DNA of 64,000 bases from Closterium sp. NIES-65 (Eukaryota; Streptophyta; Zygnematophyceae; Desmidiales; Closteriaceae). Shown here in pieces: positions 22,780-35,005 of this stretch. The first letter of the stretch is position 1; each line of letters opens with the position of its first letter. The notes beneath the pieces are model-generated. The model ran no database searches. It had not been told where the DNA came from and was given only the letters and a program-made list of their open reading frames with translations. The position numbers and the translations under genes were made by a program. The stretch is from assembly GCA_948144175.1 (NCBI GenBank), contig CANXME010001258.1, positions 2,527,001 to 2,591,000 of the forward strand, given 5' to 3'.

Positions 22780-23340
22780 TCCCCTAGCGGCCCCGCCGCA
22801 CGTTGCCTCGGCCCTGCCGCCCGTCGTCGCGGCCCCGCCGCCCTACCTCGCGGCCCCGCCGCCCTACCTCGCGTCCCCGCCGCCCTACCTCGCGGCCCCG
22901 CCGCCCTACCTCGCGGCCCCGCCGCCCTACCTCGCGGCCCCGCCGCCCTACCTCGCGGTCCCGCCGCCCTACCTCGCGGCCCCGTCGCCCTACCTCGCGG
23001 CCCCGCCGCCCTACCTCGCGGCCCCGCCGCCCTACCTCGCGGCCCCGCCGCCCTACCTCTCGGCCCCGCCGCCCTACCTCGCGGCCCCGCCGCCCTACCT
23101 CGCGGCCCCGCCGCTCTACCTCGCGGCCCCGTCGCCCTACCTCGCGGCCCCGCCGCCCTGCTCTGCGGGCTCGCCGCCCTTCTGCACCGGCCCCGCCGCC
23201 CTACTCCTGCGGACCCGCCGCCCTACTCCTGCGGCCCCGCCGCCCTACTCCCGCGGCCCCGCTGCCCTACTCCTACGGCCCCGCCGCCCTACTCCTGCGG
23301 CCCCGCCGCCCTACTCAGCGGCCCCGCCACCGTTCACCAG
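22780..23340 (+). repeat. 15-bp tandem repeat in the A2 leader
   Basis: Roughly 30 copies of a 15-bp unit (gccccgccgccctac...ctcgcg type). Because the period is a multiple of three, a 211-codon ORF of Arg-Pro-Arg-Arg-Pro-Thr-Ser repeats is open here; it is considered a by-product of the repeat, not a gene. Confidence 0.85.
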
Positions 23341-23656
23341 CGGCCCTGCCGTCCTACACCGCCCGCGCCGCCCGAGCTGCCAGAACAGCCCGAGACACCC
23401 GAGCCGCCCGAGTCGCCCGAGCCGCCCGAGCCGCATGAGCCACCCGAGCCGCCCGAGCCGCCCGAGCCGCCTGAGCCGCCTGATCAGCCGAGTCGCCGGT
23501 GCCGCGGAGCCGCAGTCGCTACTGTGCCGTCCGAGCAGCCGTGTTGCCGGGTTACTGCACTACTGAGCTGCCCGACTTGCCCTGTCTGGTGAGACCAGCG
23601 CTTCTGTCACTGCACTGCCCCTGTCCAACAGTTGGTCTCGCTAGTCTACTGCTGTC

Positions 23657-26600
23657 ATGGCTTCCCCTATTGTTCTCGCTTTTGACGCTGAGGGTCGAGC
23701 CATTGACTTTGAGGTTTGGGTAGATGACCTGCAGCTCTTCTTACAGTGCGATAGGGCAGACGGTCTCTCCCTCTTTGACCTCACCTCTAGCGCCTCTCCT
23801 TCCCCTGCTGCTGATGCTGACCCCACTGCTCGCTCCCAGTGGGCCACACGCGATGCTGCTGCACGTCTTGCTGTGCGTCGCCACCTGCCTACCTCTGAGC
23901 GCTCGCACTTTAGTCAGTACAAGAGTGCTCACACCTTATACGACGCTGTAGTTGCGCGCTACTCTTCCCCTGCCACTGCTGCACTGAGCCGCCTCATGCT
24001 ACCGTACCTCTTTCCTGACCTTGCTGCCTTTCCCACAGTCGCTGACCTCGTTACGCACCTCCTCACTAGTGACACTCGCTACCGCGCCGCACTTCCTGCT
24101 GAGTTCTGCACCAAGAATCCCCCCCGCATGCACATCACTCTCTATTATATCGTCTCTCGCCTTCCTGACTCTCTTCGCGTAGTCAGGGACCACTTCCTCT
24201 CAGTCTCTCCCACCACTCTCACTGTTGACCTCCTAGAGAAGGCCCTCCTAGCAGCGGAGAAGAGCATAGTCACTGTAGGAGCCTCTCGTGGTGACCCTCG
24301 CACCCCCATCTTTGAGGGGTGTTCCCCTTCCCCCCTGTTGCCCTCTGTCTCCTCTGCTGCTGCGGCCGACCTCGTTGGTCTTGAGTCGGTCGGTGCGGCG
24401 TCTGCCCCTAGCGGGAGACGCCGCTGTGGCAAGGGCAAGGGGGGCAAGAGCGCGGGTGGGGCTAGCGGGGGTGGTGGAGGTGGCGGTGGGGGCGGCGGGG
24501 GGAGTGGGGGTGGCGGTGGGAGTGGTGCCGCGGGTGGAGGTGGCGGTGGCAGCGGCGGAGGCGGAGGCGGCGGTGGCGGTAGCGGTGGGAGCGGAGGCGG
24601 CAGTGGCGGCGGAGGTGGAGGCGGCGGTGGTGGAGGAGGTGGAGCTGGTTGAGGTGGTACTTCTCAGTGGAGCGGCTCAGGGAGTGGTCAGCGCCAGCAG
24701 CAGCAGCAGCAGCAGCAGCGTTCTCGGGACATCCCCCCTCCTCAGCAGCTCCGTGAGTGGTACACGCAGCGTCAGCGTGGTGGGGGTTTTGGCCCGAGCA
24801 CCTACGTCCTCCGCTCCGGCGACCGCACGAGTGAGCTGTGTGGGGGTGCTCACCCCACCCAGCGCTGCTTTGGCCGCCTGACGGACGCTTGGCGTCAGCA
24901 GTTCCCGGAGGAGATCCCCCACTGGGGAGAGCTGTCTAGGGCAGGCGTAGCTATCTTTGATCTTGACTTTGATGCTATCCTTGCTGCCATGTATGCTGTA
25001 ACTATTCGTGATGAGGGTGACTGTTACCAGTGTTTCCCGCCCGACCCGGGCATTGGTACTGCTGCTCTAGGTACTGGTGAGGCTGCTGCTCTAGGTGCCA
25101 GTGCGTCCGCGCCCTCAGGTGCTGGTGAGTCTGCGCTCTCAGGTACCACGTCGACTTCGGCCTCCCTCACCTTCACACTTGACTCATGGGCTTCTCGCTC
25201 CTTCTTTCGAGACCGCACCACACTCACGCCGCTTGGTCGGCCAGTTGCAGTCTCCCTGGCAGACCCCTCTGGGGGTCTTGTCCTCTCTCACTTCTCCACT
25301 GTCCTCCCGTGTCCGGCTGCCCCCTCTGGCACCTTGTCTGGTCTTTAGCTCCCCTCGTTCTCTACAAACTTGGTGAGTGGTGCTGACCTGCAGGATACGG
25401 GGGTTCACCAGTTCACTCCTGCGAGTCAGCGGGTGACCCACTGCACGGACGCTCGGACAGGCCGACACCTGGCCACGTTTACACGTCGGCCGGGGTCGAG
25501 CCTGTACACACTGACTACTGAGACTCCTCCAGTCACTGCGTCTGGTCAGGTAGATGCGTCGGGTCAGGTGTTTGCTGCAGCGTCCAGGTCTGGTCCTGAG
25601 TCTGCCACCTGCTCGTGTCGCCTCCTGTCTCACGAGACTCTCCTCTGGCACCACCGTCTTGGTCACCCCTCCCTGCCTCGTCTCCGAGGCATGGATTCCC
25701 GTGTCCTTGTCTCTGGTCTTCCCCGGTCCCTCCCTCCCCTTCCTCCGGGGCCTGGTCCTTCCTGTGTCCCCTGTGTCGAGGTGCGGCTCCGAGCTGCCCC
25801 TCACTCCTCTCAGTTTCCCCCGACAGAGGCCCCGCTGCAGACACTTCACATGGACGTGTGGGGCCCGGCCCGCGTCCGTGGACAGGGTCACGAGCGCTAC
25901 TTCCTGCTGGTGGTTGACGACTACTCGCGTTACACCACAGTCTTCCCCTTGCGCAGCAAGGGTGATGTCGCTGAGGTGTTGATCGACTGGATCCGCGCAG
26001 CTCGTCTCCAGCTCAGGCAGAGCTTCGGCTCGGACTTTCCTGTTCTGCGTCTGCACTCTGACCGAGGCGGAGAGTTCTCCTCTGGCCTTCTGCGAGCCTA
26101 CTGTCGTGCACGAGGCATCCGCCAGAACTTCACGCTTCCGGACTCTCCGCAGCAAAATGGGATTGCTGAGCGCCGCATTGGCATGGTCATGGACGTCGCT
26201 CGTACGTCCATGATGCATGCGGCTGCCCCCCATTTTCTGTGGCCGTTTGCGGTTCGGTACGCGGCGCATCAGATCAACCTTCACCCCAGGGTCTCCAGAC
26301 CGGAGACCTCCCCAACCTTGCTGTGGACGGGGAAGGTCGGCGATGCGTCTGCGTTCCGTGTCTGGGGATCTCGGGCGTTTGTCCGCGACTTGTCTGCGGA
26401 CAAGCTGTCCCCTCGTGCTGCTCCCTGTGTCTTCCTTGGCTTCCCCCCTGACGCCCCTGGGTGGCAGTTCTACCACCCCACCTCTTGTCGTGTTCTGTCC
26501 TCCCAGGACGTCACGTTCGACGAGTCAGTACGCTACTACCGCCTCTTCCCCTACCGCTCTCCTTCCCTCCCCCCGCCACCGCACTTCCTTCTGCCAGGTC

Positions 26601-29600
26601 CCCCCCCGGTAGACCCCCTCCCCCCTCAGGATCCTGCCCCTTCAGGTGTGTCCCAGGTAGATGCAGTTGAGTCGGTCGAGGTTGCTGGTGACTCTGGTAC
26701 TGCTGCGGGTGCTAAGCCTGGGGGTGCTGACTCTGGGGGTGCTGCGCGCGTGGGTGTTGAGCCTGGAGGTGCTGCGTCTGGGGATGCTGCGACTGGGGGT
26801 GCTGAGCCTGGGGGTGCTCAGCCTGGGGGTGCTACGACTTGGGGTGCTGAGCCTGGGGGTGCTACGACTGGGGGTGCTGAGCCTGGGGGTCCTTCGCCTG
26901 GGGGTGCTGCGTCTGGAGCTGCTGAGCCTGGGGGTGCTGAGTCTGGAGCTACTGAGCCTGGGGGTGCGGAGCCCGCGGCCGCTGGACCTGCTAGTGTGGC
27001 GTCTAGCGGTGCTGGGCCTGCTGATTCTCCGGGTGCTTCGTCTCGGCAGGAGCCACTCTCTCCACAGGAGCTGCGCGAGTGGTTTGCCCGGCGCTGGAGG
27101 CGTACTACTGGAGCTGGTGCTTCTTCGGCTGCTGAGGGTGCTGGTGCCGCAGGTCTCGGAGGTGCTAGTCCTGCGAGTGCTACTGGAGTCGGAACTGCTG
27201 AGGGTGTTGGCGCGGAGGCTACTGCTGTCAGTCCTGGCGGCGGTCCTGCTGCGGGTGCTACTGGTGCTGCTGGAGGTACTGGAGCTGGAGGTGCTGTTGA
27301 CGCTGGTACTGCCGTTGGGGGTGCTAGTGCTGTCCCTGCTGTGCCTGGAGTCGCCGCGCGGCCTCGGCCGTACTTTGTTCCGCTCCTTCAGCAGGTTCTT
27401 GGTCTTCCTCCTCCCTTAGAGTGTCCACCACCTGTCCAGTCGCAGTCACAGTTACCAACGGTCTCCCCAGTGCCTTCTCCTTCTCCGTACACTGGTCCTA
27501 CTGGAGGTCTTGCTGAGCGTCGTGAGCCTGCGTCTCGTCCTGCGTCGCCTGTTCGTGCTGCTCGCACTAGTTGTCGAAGTTCGCGTCAGCGTCCTCCTCC
27601 TGTCCCTGGCACGCACCGGATGTCTCTGCGTCCGTCCACTGCTCCTCTGCGTGCCCCCTTGCCCTCTCCTCCTGAGTCCTCTCTTCCTGTGCTTGCCGAC
27701 CCTGAGTCGGACTCTCTTCGTGCTGCCAGTCCTACTGTCACGCGTCTCCTTGCTACTGTCGTGACTGGCCCCTCCTTTGAGTCCACTGCTGCGTCTGCTC
27801 TTGTTGCTGAGCTCGTCGACTTTGCTGCTCGCTGTCGTCTAGACTACGCTGCTAGTCTTGTTGCTGAGTCTGCGTCTGTCTGTCCTCCGTCCGTCGGGGG
27901 TGAGTGTGCTCTTGGCACGGACGTCCTTGAGGACAGGCAGGAGGAGTTCCAGTGTCTGGCTGCTGCTTCACCTCATCTCGCGTCCGTACTGCTTACCCCT
28001 GAGGGAGACCCGGATGCACTAGACATCCCGACTCCGCGCTCTTACGCGGAGGCCGTAGAGGGTCCCTACTCCTCTCAGTGGCAGGCAGCTATGGATGCAG
28101 AGATGGCTTCCTGGAAGTCCACAGGCACCTACGTTGACGCGGTTCCCCCTCTTGGGGCGAACATCGTCAGTGGCATGTGGATCTTCAGGGTGAAGCGGCC
28201 GCCGGGCTCTCCACCTGTCTTCAAGGCGCGGTACGTGGTTCGCGGCTTCAGTCAGCGGTAGGGAGTTGACTACTTTCAGACCTTCTCTCCCACCTTGAAG
28301 ATGACCACTCTTTGGGTGCTGCTACACGTAGCCGCTCAGCGTGACTACGAGCTTCACTCCCTTGACTTCAGCACTGCTTTCCTGCAGGGTAGCCTGCACG
28401 AGGAGATCTGGTTGCGCCGTCCACCTGGCTTTACTGGGACTTTCCCTCCTGGCACCCACTGGAGCCTCCGACGGCCAGTCTACGGTCTCCACCAGGCACC
28501 GCGCGAGTGGCACGACACACTAAGAACTACACTTGCGGCTCTTGGGTTTGCTCCCTCTACTGCTGACCCGTCACTGTTTCTACGCACCGACACCTCTCTG
28601 CCGCCGTTCTACATCCTCGTGTACGTCGACGACTTGGTCTTTGCCACAGCTGACACTGCTGGACTCGCCCACGTGAAGTCGGAGCTGCAGAAGAGACACA
28701 CGTGCACAGACCTGGGTGAACTGCGCAGCTACCTTGGCTTGCAGATCACCCGGGACAGAGCACGCCGCACCATTACCCTGACTCAGTCACACATGGTGCA
28801 GCAGGTCCTTCAGCGCTTCCGCTTCACGTACTCCTCGCCTCAGGTCACTCCTCTGTCTACTCGCCACTCGCTCTCAGCTCTGCCTTCGGATGAGTCCGTA
28901 GAGTCGAGTGGCCCGTACCCAGAGCTTGTTGGCTGCCTCATGTACCTCATGACCTGCACACGACCTGACCTTGCATACCCTCTTAGCATTCTTGCACGCT
29001 ATGTTGCTCCTGGGAGACACAGACCAGAGCACATGGCTGCAGCGAAGAGGGTGTTGCGCTACTTGTGCAGTACGTCGGGCATGGGGCTAGTGCTCGGAGA
29101 GCGGAGTCCAGTGGACCTCACTGGGCACGCGGACGCTTCTTGGGCTGACGACCAGGCTACGCAGCGGTCGTCATAGGGTTACACCTTCAGCCTTGGTTCC
29201 GGCTCTGTTTCGTGGCGGGCTACCCGCTCGTCTTCTGTTCTCGGCTCCAGTTGTGAGGCTGAGATCTACGCCGGGGCCATGGCTGCACAGGAGCTTCGCT
29301 GGCTCACCCACGTGCTGACTGACCTCGGAGAGCCGCCTCGTTCTCCTCCAGTGCTGTACGTAGACAACAAGGCCATGCTGGCCTTGTGTCGAGAGCAGAG
29401 ACTGGAGCACAGAACGAAGCAGATTGCTCTTCGCTACTTCCTTGCTCGTGAGCTGCAGCAGCGTGGTCAGTTGCGTCTTGCGTATGTGGCCTCTGAGGGC
29501 AACACTGCTGATATCTTCACCAAGGCACTTGCGCCTTGTGATCATCAGCGCTTCTGTACTCAGCTTGGTCTTGTGCCTGTCTTGCCTCACTTGCTCACCT

Positions 29601-29605
29601 CTTGA
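23657..29605 (+). pseudogene. A2 Gag-Pol remains
   Basis: Starts MASPIVLAFDAEG at 23657. Shows Gag (to about 24410), a Gly-rich linker (24460-24650), protease region (about 25170), pre-integrase site LLWHHRLGHPS (about 25640), integrase core (25850-26180, with LHSDRGGEF), GGAEP-like spacer (26700-26980), RT (28050-28690) and RNase H (29090-29560). Closely related to A1 throughout. Roughly four or five breaks, spread over the length. Confidence 0.92.
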
Positions 29606-29815
29606 CCTTGCTTGTACTGTTACATATATATACACCTGCTTTTGCTTGTCTAGCTTTCTATATATATGTACTCATGCATGTGAACTGGCCTTGTGGCCTT
29701 GAACTTGTGCTCGGAATGTGTGGTGAGTTTGTGATCCACCCTGAGCTTGCTTTGCTTTGCTTTGCTTGACTGGTCTTGTGACCGCTTGTTCTCCCCCACT
29801 TTGCCTATGGGGGTG

Positions 29816-29946
29816 TGTCAGAAAATTATAGCTTATGCCTTTGTGTAGGCTGTAGTGGGGTAGCCCATATGGGATACAACCCAATTAGGGTTAGTACTTG
29901 TACCCAACTGTTTCATAGTTCATTCTTTCTCGTTCACATTTTCTCA
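29816..29946 (+). repeat. 3' LTR of A2
   Basis: 131 bp, about 97 percent identical to the 5' LTR. Preceded by the polypurine tract ctatgggggtg. Confidence 0.95.
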
Positions 29947-32532
29947 GTACATGCACCCGAACACCCGAAGCATATCCACCTTTGGCTTCCTTCCTAGCCA
30001 CTCCACATAGGGCACCCATTTGTCTGCTCCCACATGAGTCAAGGCTCGGTTCTTGGCCACACACGCGCTCCGCATCGCATTTGGCCAGAAATAGTAGGGT
30101 AGCCCGGCTTCAATGAGCAACCCGCGTGCCGCCTCCGTGATTGTGCGGTTCGCTCGCTCGGCGATGACGTTCATTGCAGGGGAGTATGGCATGGTGAGGG
30201 AGTGCCGAATACCATTCTTCTTCAGCCACAACCCAAACTCCTTGCTCAGGAACTCTCCCTCTCGATCGGTGCGGATTGACTTGACTAGACGGTCTTGTTG
30301 CCGCTCCACCATCGGGAACCAATCCGCCTTCAACGTTTCAGCCACGTCGCTCTTCTTGGCCAGCACGTACACCCAAGTCATACGGGTGTAGACGTCCACA
30401 ATAGTGAGGAAGTACTCAGCTCCAACAGCTCCAAGCTTCAGGGGGCCCACCACGTCCATCACCACCTCATCAAGTGGTGCCTTAGCCGTTGCCTCCGAAC
30501 TAGAGAATGGGAAACGGGTGAACTTGGCTTGCATGCACGTCGGGCAGCCAAGTACCTCATCGGGCTCCCCCTTCACACGTATGCCAGCAACCATCTCATT
30601 CTTTACTAGCTGCTGCAAGATGGGCAGGGCCACATGCCCCATGCGCCGATGCAAGGTGAGCCAATCACACTCCCCCGTAGCCGAAGTTGGATTGGAGAAT
30701 GCCGCGCTCGCAATAGCGCCCCACATACTCTCTCCGTAGTCCTCCTCCGCTGCTGCCTCGGGGTTCTCCTCACCCTTTTGCTGCTCCTTGGCTGCTGCAC
30801 CTCTCTCCATAGGTTCACCAAGCTTGCTGGTCCCTCCAAGATTGCACTTCTTGGACTCCTTCTCCTTAGCGCGACCGTCCGCGCAATCGCCGCTACCAAC
30901 CGCTCCACCTTTGGTGCTGACGCTTGCTGCCACTTGCCTCTTCTTAGGCATTGGGACCACAGGGATCTGCCACATCTCGTTGTAGACATCTCTGTCCTCA
31001 TGAAGGTCCCAAAGAATCCGATCGTGAAGCCTTGCGGTGTAGGTCTTGGCTCCCTTTGAGTTCGTGTCCATGCCGGCCTTTGCCAACCGCCGCACGGAAT
31101 TCAGGTTGGCAGCAAGGCTGGGCACCCAAAGCACATTCTTGAGGCCCACCATCTTCCCACCAGCACCCTTAAACATGGCCTTGCCCATGCCTTTCACCTC
31201 CGCTCGCTGCCCCAAAGCTGATGTGACATGCTTCACTGGTGACGGTTCGAGTTCAGTGAGCAAGTCCGGGCGAGGTGTCATGCTATAGGTAGCGCCACTA
31301 TCGATCACCCAATAGTCCAGAGGGTGTAAAGTCACCTTCCCCACAGCTGCTGGCTCCTCAAAGCCTTCATCCTTCTCTGGACCAGTCGGTACTTGCGTCG
31401 ACACGAAATAGAATAGACCCGGGTACCGATCGTTGCTCGGGTCCTTGTCGTTGTCTCCGCTCTTCATGTTTGCAGCTCCGCCACAGCGACCGCCACGGCC
31501 TCCACGGCCTCTTCCTCTCCCTCCTCCTGCTCCTCTACCCTCTTGGCCTTGAGCAGGGGTCCAACCATCAGGGAGTTTGTAGCAGTCGCGCCACATGTGT
31601 CCGCTCTTGTGGCAATAGTGACACTCGCCGTCGAATCGGCCGCGACCGCGTCCATAGCTCTTGTCGTCGCTGCCGTAACCGCCACTCCCGCGGCCTCCGC
31701 CGAAGTTGCTGCCACCAAACCTTCCTCCCCCTCGTCCTCTACCTCTTCCTCGACCATATCCACGGCCGATGCTCGCTGCCCCAGCGCCATCCGCACTCAC
31801 CAACTCACGGCGGCGGAAATCCTCTTGAAGGATAGCTCGCTTCAAGTCTTCAAGCGAGAGGCGGGGCAAGTCGCGATTAAGGTTGATGATGAGCGAGGAC
31901 CATGACTCGGGGAGTAGGGCCAGCAACTTGGTCTTCTTTTGGAGCTCACTATAGTTCAAATCAGCTCCCTCAAGCCGCGTCAACAAGTCGAAGAATTTCT
32001 GCACCCCTTCTTCAACCGCTTCATCCTCTTCAGTTCGTAGTGTCGCCATTTGCCGTTCCAACACCACAGCTACCGCCGCTGTTGCAGGAGCGTGTACACC
32101 CTTGAGAGCAGCCCATGCCTTTGGTCCCTTCTCTGGTTCACGCTGGAAAGGCTTGATGTGACAGATTTGGCTGCTCCCCAACGCTTGCCCAAGTAGGAGG
32201 TAGCCTTGTGCGCTCTTCCGCACCCACGGGCTCTTCTCCGGGTCGTTCTCGGGACGCTTCTCCGTTCCTTCCATTACCTCCAGCAGGTCATAGTGGTCAA
32301 ATATGTTCTCCATTCTGAAGGACCACTCAGCAAAGCTGTCACCATTGAACTTGTCAAGGCCAAACACTCTAGGCTCATCCCTAGATGGGCCAACACTTGA
32401 TTGCACAGGCGCCATGGCTGAATGACGGGGTTGGCCTTGAGCTTGGGCTTCTCCTCTGCCACCAGCACCTCTGCCACCCCTTTCCTCAGGTCCAGCCATT
32501 GTCGAAACTGCTCCAAGGGGCTCTGATACCAC
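29947..32532 (-). pseudogene. D Gag, protease and integrase half
   Basis: An open block of about 860 codons on the minus strand. Gag of the UBN2/Retrotran_gag_2 type (FNGDSFAEWSFRMENIFDHY); Arg/Gly-rich region; canonical CCHC knuckle CHYCHKSGHMWRDC (about residue 300); aspartic protease WVIDSGATYSM (about 409); pre-integrase site CDWLTLHRRMGH (about 621); integrase core starting near residue 689 (VVMDVVGPLK) with RTDREGEF and AERANRTI. It stops at the A2 insertion. The long open stretch suggests the element was intact not long before A2 landed. Confidence 0.9.
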
Positions 32533-32533
32533 T
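32521..32533 (-). promoter_or_regulatory. primer-binding site of D
   Basis: On the minus strand, two bases after the LTR, the sequence tggtatcagag is an exact match to the usual plant Copia primer site for initiator tRNA-Met. Confidence 0.9.
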
Positions 32534-33346
32534 TGTTATAGTCACAATAGGCTCCAATGTGCCTAAAACGAAAGATAGAGTGCACAGCCGGATTTCTGCA
32601 CAGCGGCTTCAAACGTTCATAGCGTTCTGGTCACAACTTCAAACGACCTGATTCAAGGATCTGGAGCGTCTTATTCTCGCCTACACTAGGCAATTTAAAT
32701 CGCACGATTTGACCAAGTATTGACGACACAGCGCTGGTTTGAACGAACAGCACTATGGCAGCAACATATTCTTAGAACACAAGATAGGAAGAGTTAGGAA
32801 GAGTTACGAGTTGGGAATGACTCTCAGCTCCTACAAACCCCAAGAGCCGAGGTACAGTGATGTGGAATAGTGCCACACTGTCCCCAACCACGAATGGTCT
32901 CGAAACTACCCTTCACTAGGGCCTACACCAAGTGAAATGTTACACTACACAAAGTAATGTAACTATCTTCAATATCTTGAGGTGCACCCTTTTGGCGAGC
33001 TTCGAAATCACTTGAGGCTAGACACCAAGGCTCGGGCTCTTCATCACAAACTCATCCTTGAGTTCTTGATGGGTCTTCTCCACACACCTGCGACACGCCG
33101 AACGTTCGACACAGGACAAAATAGAAACCGCGCACGACAAAATAGAAACCGCGTGCGAGACACAAACGACCGCGTAACACGCGTCTAGCGATAACTCGCT
33201 ATTGACTCGACACACACACTCGACATCATGACTCAACATTCACACACAATTATAAGCATGAAATATATATTATCCCATGCCCTCATACCATTCCATACAC
33301 ACACACGGACAACAAGCCGAGTGCAAACCGTAGGGTTGCACCAACA
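32534..33346 (-). repeat. 5' LTR of D
   Basis: 813 bp, matching 19213-20040 with about 13 substitutions and two short indels. Followed by TSD tgtgg. Confidence 0.95.
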
Positions 33347-33803
33347 TGTGGGAGCCGAAGGAGTGGTGCTAGGGGGGTGACGTGGGAGTGGAGTTAGGGG
33401 TTCAGCAGGGGGTGTGTGTCAAGGGTGTGGGTTAGTTGGAGGAGGTTGTATGGAGGTAGCTGTCGTGTCGCCTGCAGCGCCTGTAGTCCGTCGCCCTTGC
33501 TTCGGTAGCTAGTGAGCTTGTTGCACCAGTCGCCAGTGGGTCCGTTGCTGCTGCCGCTCGTCTATAGCCGCGGAGCCAGTCACTCCAGTAGTCCGTCGCC
33601 CTTGCTTCGGCAGCCACTGAGTCAGCCGCTCCTGTGCCCGTGCCTCTGCAGCTTCAGTCGTTGCCTCCCATCTTCTCTCCATCCACAGTACTCTCCTCCT
33701 CCTCACTTGCCCTCTGTGATAGCCTCTAGCTTTGCTTGCCATTGTGAACCTGCTCTATGATTGTGTGCTCTGCTGATTACACCCCACTTTGGCTATGGGG
33801 GTG

Positions 33804-33978
33804 TGTCAGAATGTTATTATCTAGCCTGTAGTGGGGTGCTCTATAGCGAGTACAACCCTATTAGGGTTTGCTATATGTATCCCAACTGCTGCTAGTGAAA
33901 CCTCTCCTTTCTTCATTTCTCTCTTGCCTAGCTAGCTAACCCTAGCTATGGCTCCTCACTATGCTTATGATTCTCACA
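33804..33978 (+). repeat. 3' LTR of E
   Basis: 175 bp, about 98 percent identical to 18498-18672. Preceded by polypurine tract ggctatgggggtg and followed by TSD gcatg (33979-33983). Confidence 0.92.
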
Positions 33979-34239
33979 GCATGGAGAGAAACATGCCTCT
34001 TAACCGTCACCGCATTCACTCCTACCGCACCTTAGTGTTGTCACTCTTGACAATATAAGGGAAATATGATCATGTACGGTACCAAACGTCAATGCAACTT
34101 GCATTTCATTACCCAGTAATTGCTCGCACTTCGACAACCTACAGGCAATGTGTTGAGAGGAGTACGGGACTCACAAGGGTGGCAGGCAGCGCACTTGTTG
34201 TGATTGTCCTGTCTCGTCATCATACCGTAGTACCACATA

Positions 34240-35005
34240 CGGATGAGCAACCGAGAGACCAAGAGACGAGCAACCGAGGGGCCAAGAGATGACCAGCAGA
34301 TGGGCCACAAGACGAGGAACCGAGGGGCCAAGAGATGACCAGCAGATGGGCCACAAGACGAGGAACCGAGGGGCCAAGAGATGGCCAGCAGATGGGCCAC
34401 AAGACGAGGAACCGATCGGCCAAGCCAAGAGATGAGATACCGATGGGCCAAGAGATGAGCAACTGATGGGCCAAGAGATGAGCAACTGAGGGGCCAAGCC
34501 AAGAGATGAGATATCGATGGGCCAAGAGATCAGCAACTGATGGGCCAAGGGATGAGCAACCGAGGGGCCGATCGATAACCAGCGGATGGGCCACGAGATG
34601 AGGAACTGATGGGCCAAGAGATGAGCAACCGATGCTCCAAGCAAAGAGATGAGATATTGATGGGCCAAGAGATGAGCAGCTGATGGGCAAATGGATGAGC
34701 AACCGATGGGCCAAGAGATGCGCGATGGATGGGCCACGTGATGAGCAACCGATGGGCCAAACCATGAGCAACCGATGGGCCAAGAGATTAGCAGCCGATG
34801 GGCCAAGAGACGAGCAACAGATGGGCCAAGAGATGGGCAACCGATGTGACAAGAGATGAGCAACCGATGGGCTAAGAGATGAGCAACCGATGGGCCAAGA
34901 GATGAGCAATCGGTCGGCCAAGAGATGAGCAACTGATAGGCCAAGGAAGGAGCAACAGATATGAGATGAGCAACTGATAGGCCAACAGATGAGCAACCGA
35001 GGGGC
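34240..35005. repeat. 23-bp minisatellite
   Basis: About 33 degenerate copies of a 23-bp unit (gagatgagcaaccgatgg then gccaa). Because 23 is not a multiple of three, three units make a 23-residue super-repeat read in every minus-strand frame (LLISWPIGCSSLGPSVAHLL followed by AHR). This accounts for long overlapping hydrophobic ORFs. 33979-34239 before it holds nothing recognised. Confidence 0.9.

Larger units (their letters stand above)
22524..29946 (+). mobile_element. A2: family-A Copia element nested inside D
   Basis: LTRs of 131 bp at 22524-22654 and 29816-29946. Flanks gcaca (22519-22523) and gtaca (29947-29951) are a TSD with one mismatch. Layout as in A1: primer site tggtatcgagc, hairpin gttccc/gggaac (22668-22683), GGGCCC, T run, CCG-rich leader, gag-pol, conserved 3' block and polypurine tract. 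LTRs differ at about 4 of 131 sites, so it appears somewhat older than A1. About four or five breaks in the coding region. Confidence 0.95.
19213..33346 (-). mobile_element. D: Ty1/Copia element of a separate lineage, nested in E
   Basis: LTRs of 828 bp (19213-20040) and 813 bp (32534-33346) flanked by a perfect TSD tgtgg (19208-19212 and 33347-33351). On the minus strand: primer site tggtatcagag (rc of 32521-32531), Gag with a normal CCHC knuckle, protease, integrase, then RT and RNase H, and a polypurine tract next to the left LTR (rc of 20041-20055). LTRs differ by about 13 substitutions and two indels (about 1.6 percent). It is interrupted by A2 and has about three other breaks. Its long LTRs and standard Gag set it apart from families A, B and C. 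Confidence 0.95.
18498..33978 (+). mobile_element. E: non-autonomous LTR element, outer shell of a three-level nest
   Basis: LTRs of 175 bp at 18498-18672 and 33804-33978 flanked by a perfect TSD gcatg (18493-18497 and 33979-33983). Without the nested DNA the internal region is only about 990 bp (18673-19212 plus 33352-33803). It holds a tRNA-Met-type primer site (tgctatcagagc), GGGCCC, a T run, GC-rich repeats and a polypurine tract (ggctatgggggtg), but no Gag or Pol. LTRs differ at about 4 of 175 sites. Size and content fit a small LARD/TRIM-like derivative mobilised in trans, probably by a Copia relative with the same ends. Confidence 0.85.

Noticed and set aside
22803-23438. 211-codon ORF of Arg-Pro-Arg repeats
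   Set aside because: Produced by a 15-bp tandem repeat in the A2 leader; no non-repetitive coding sequence.
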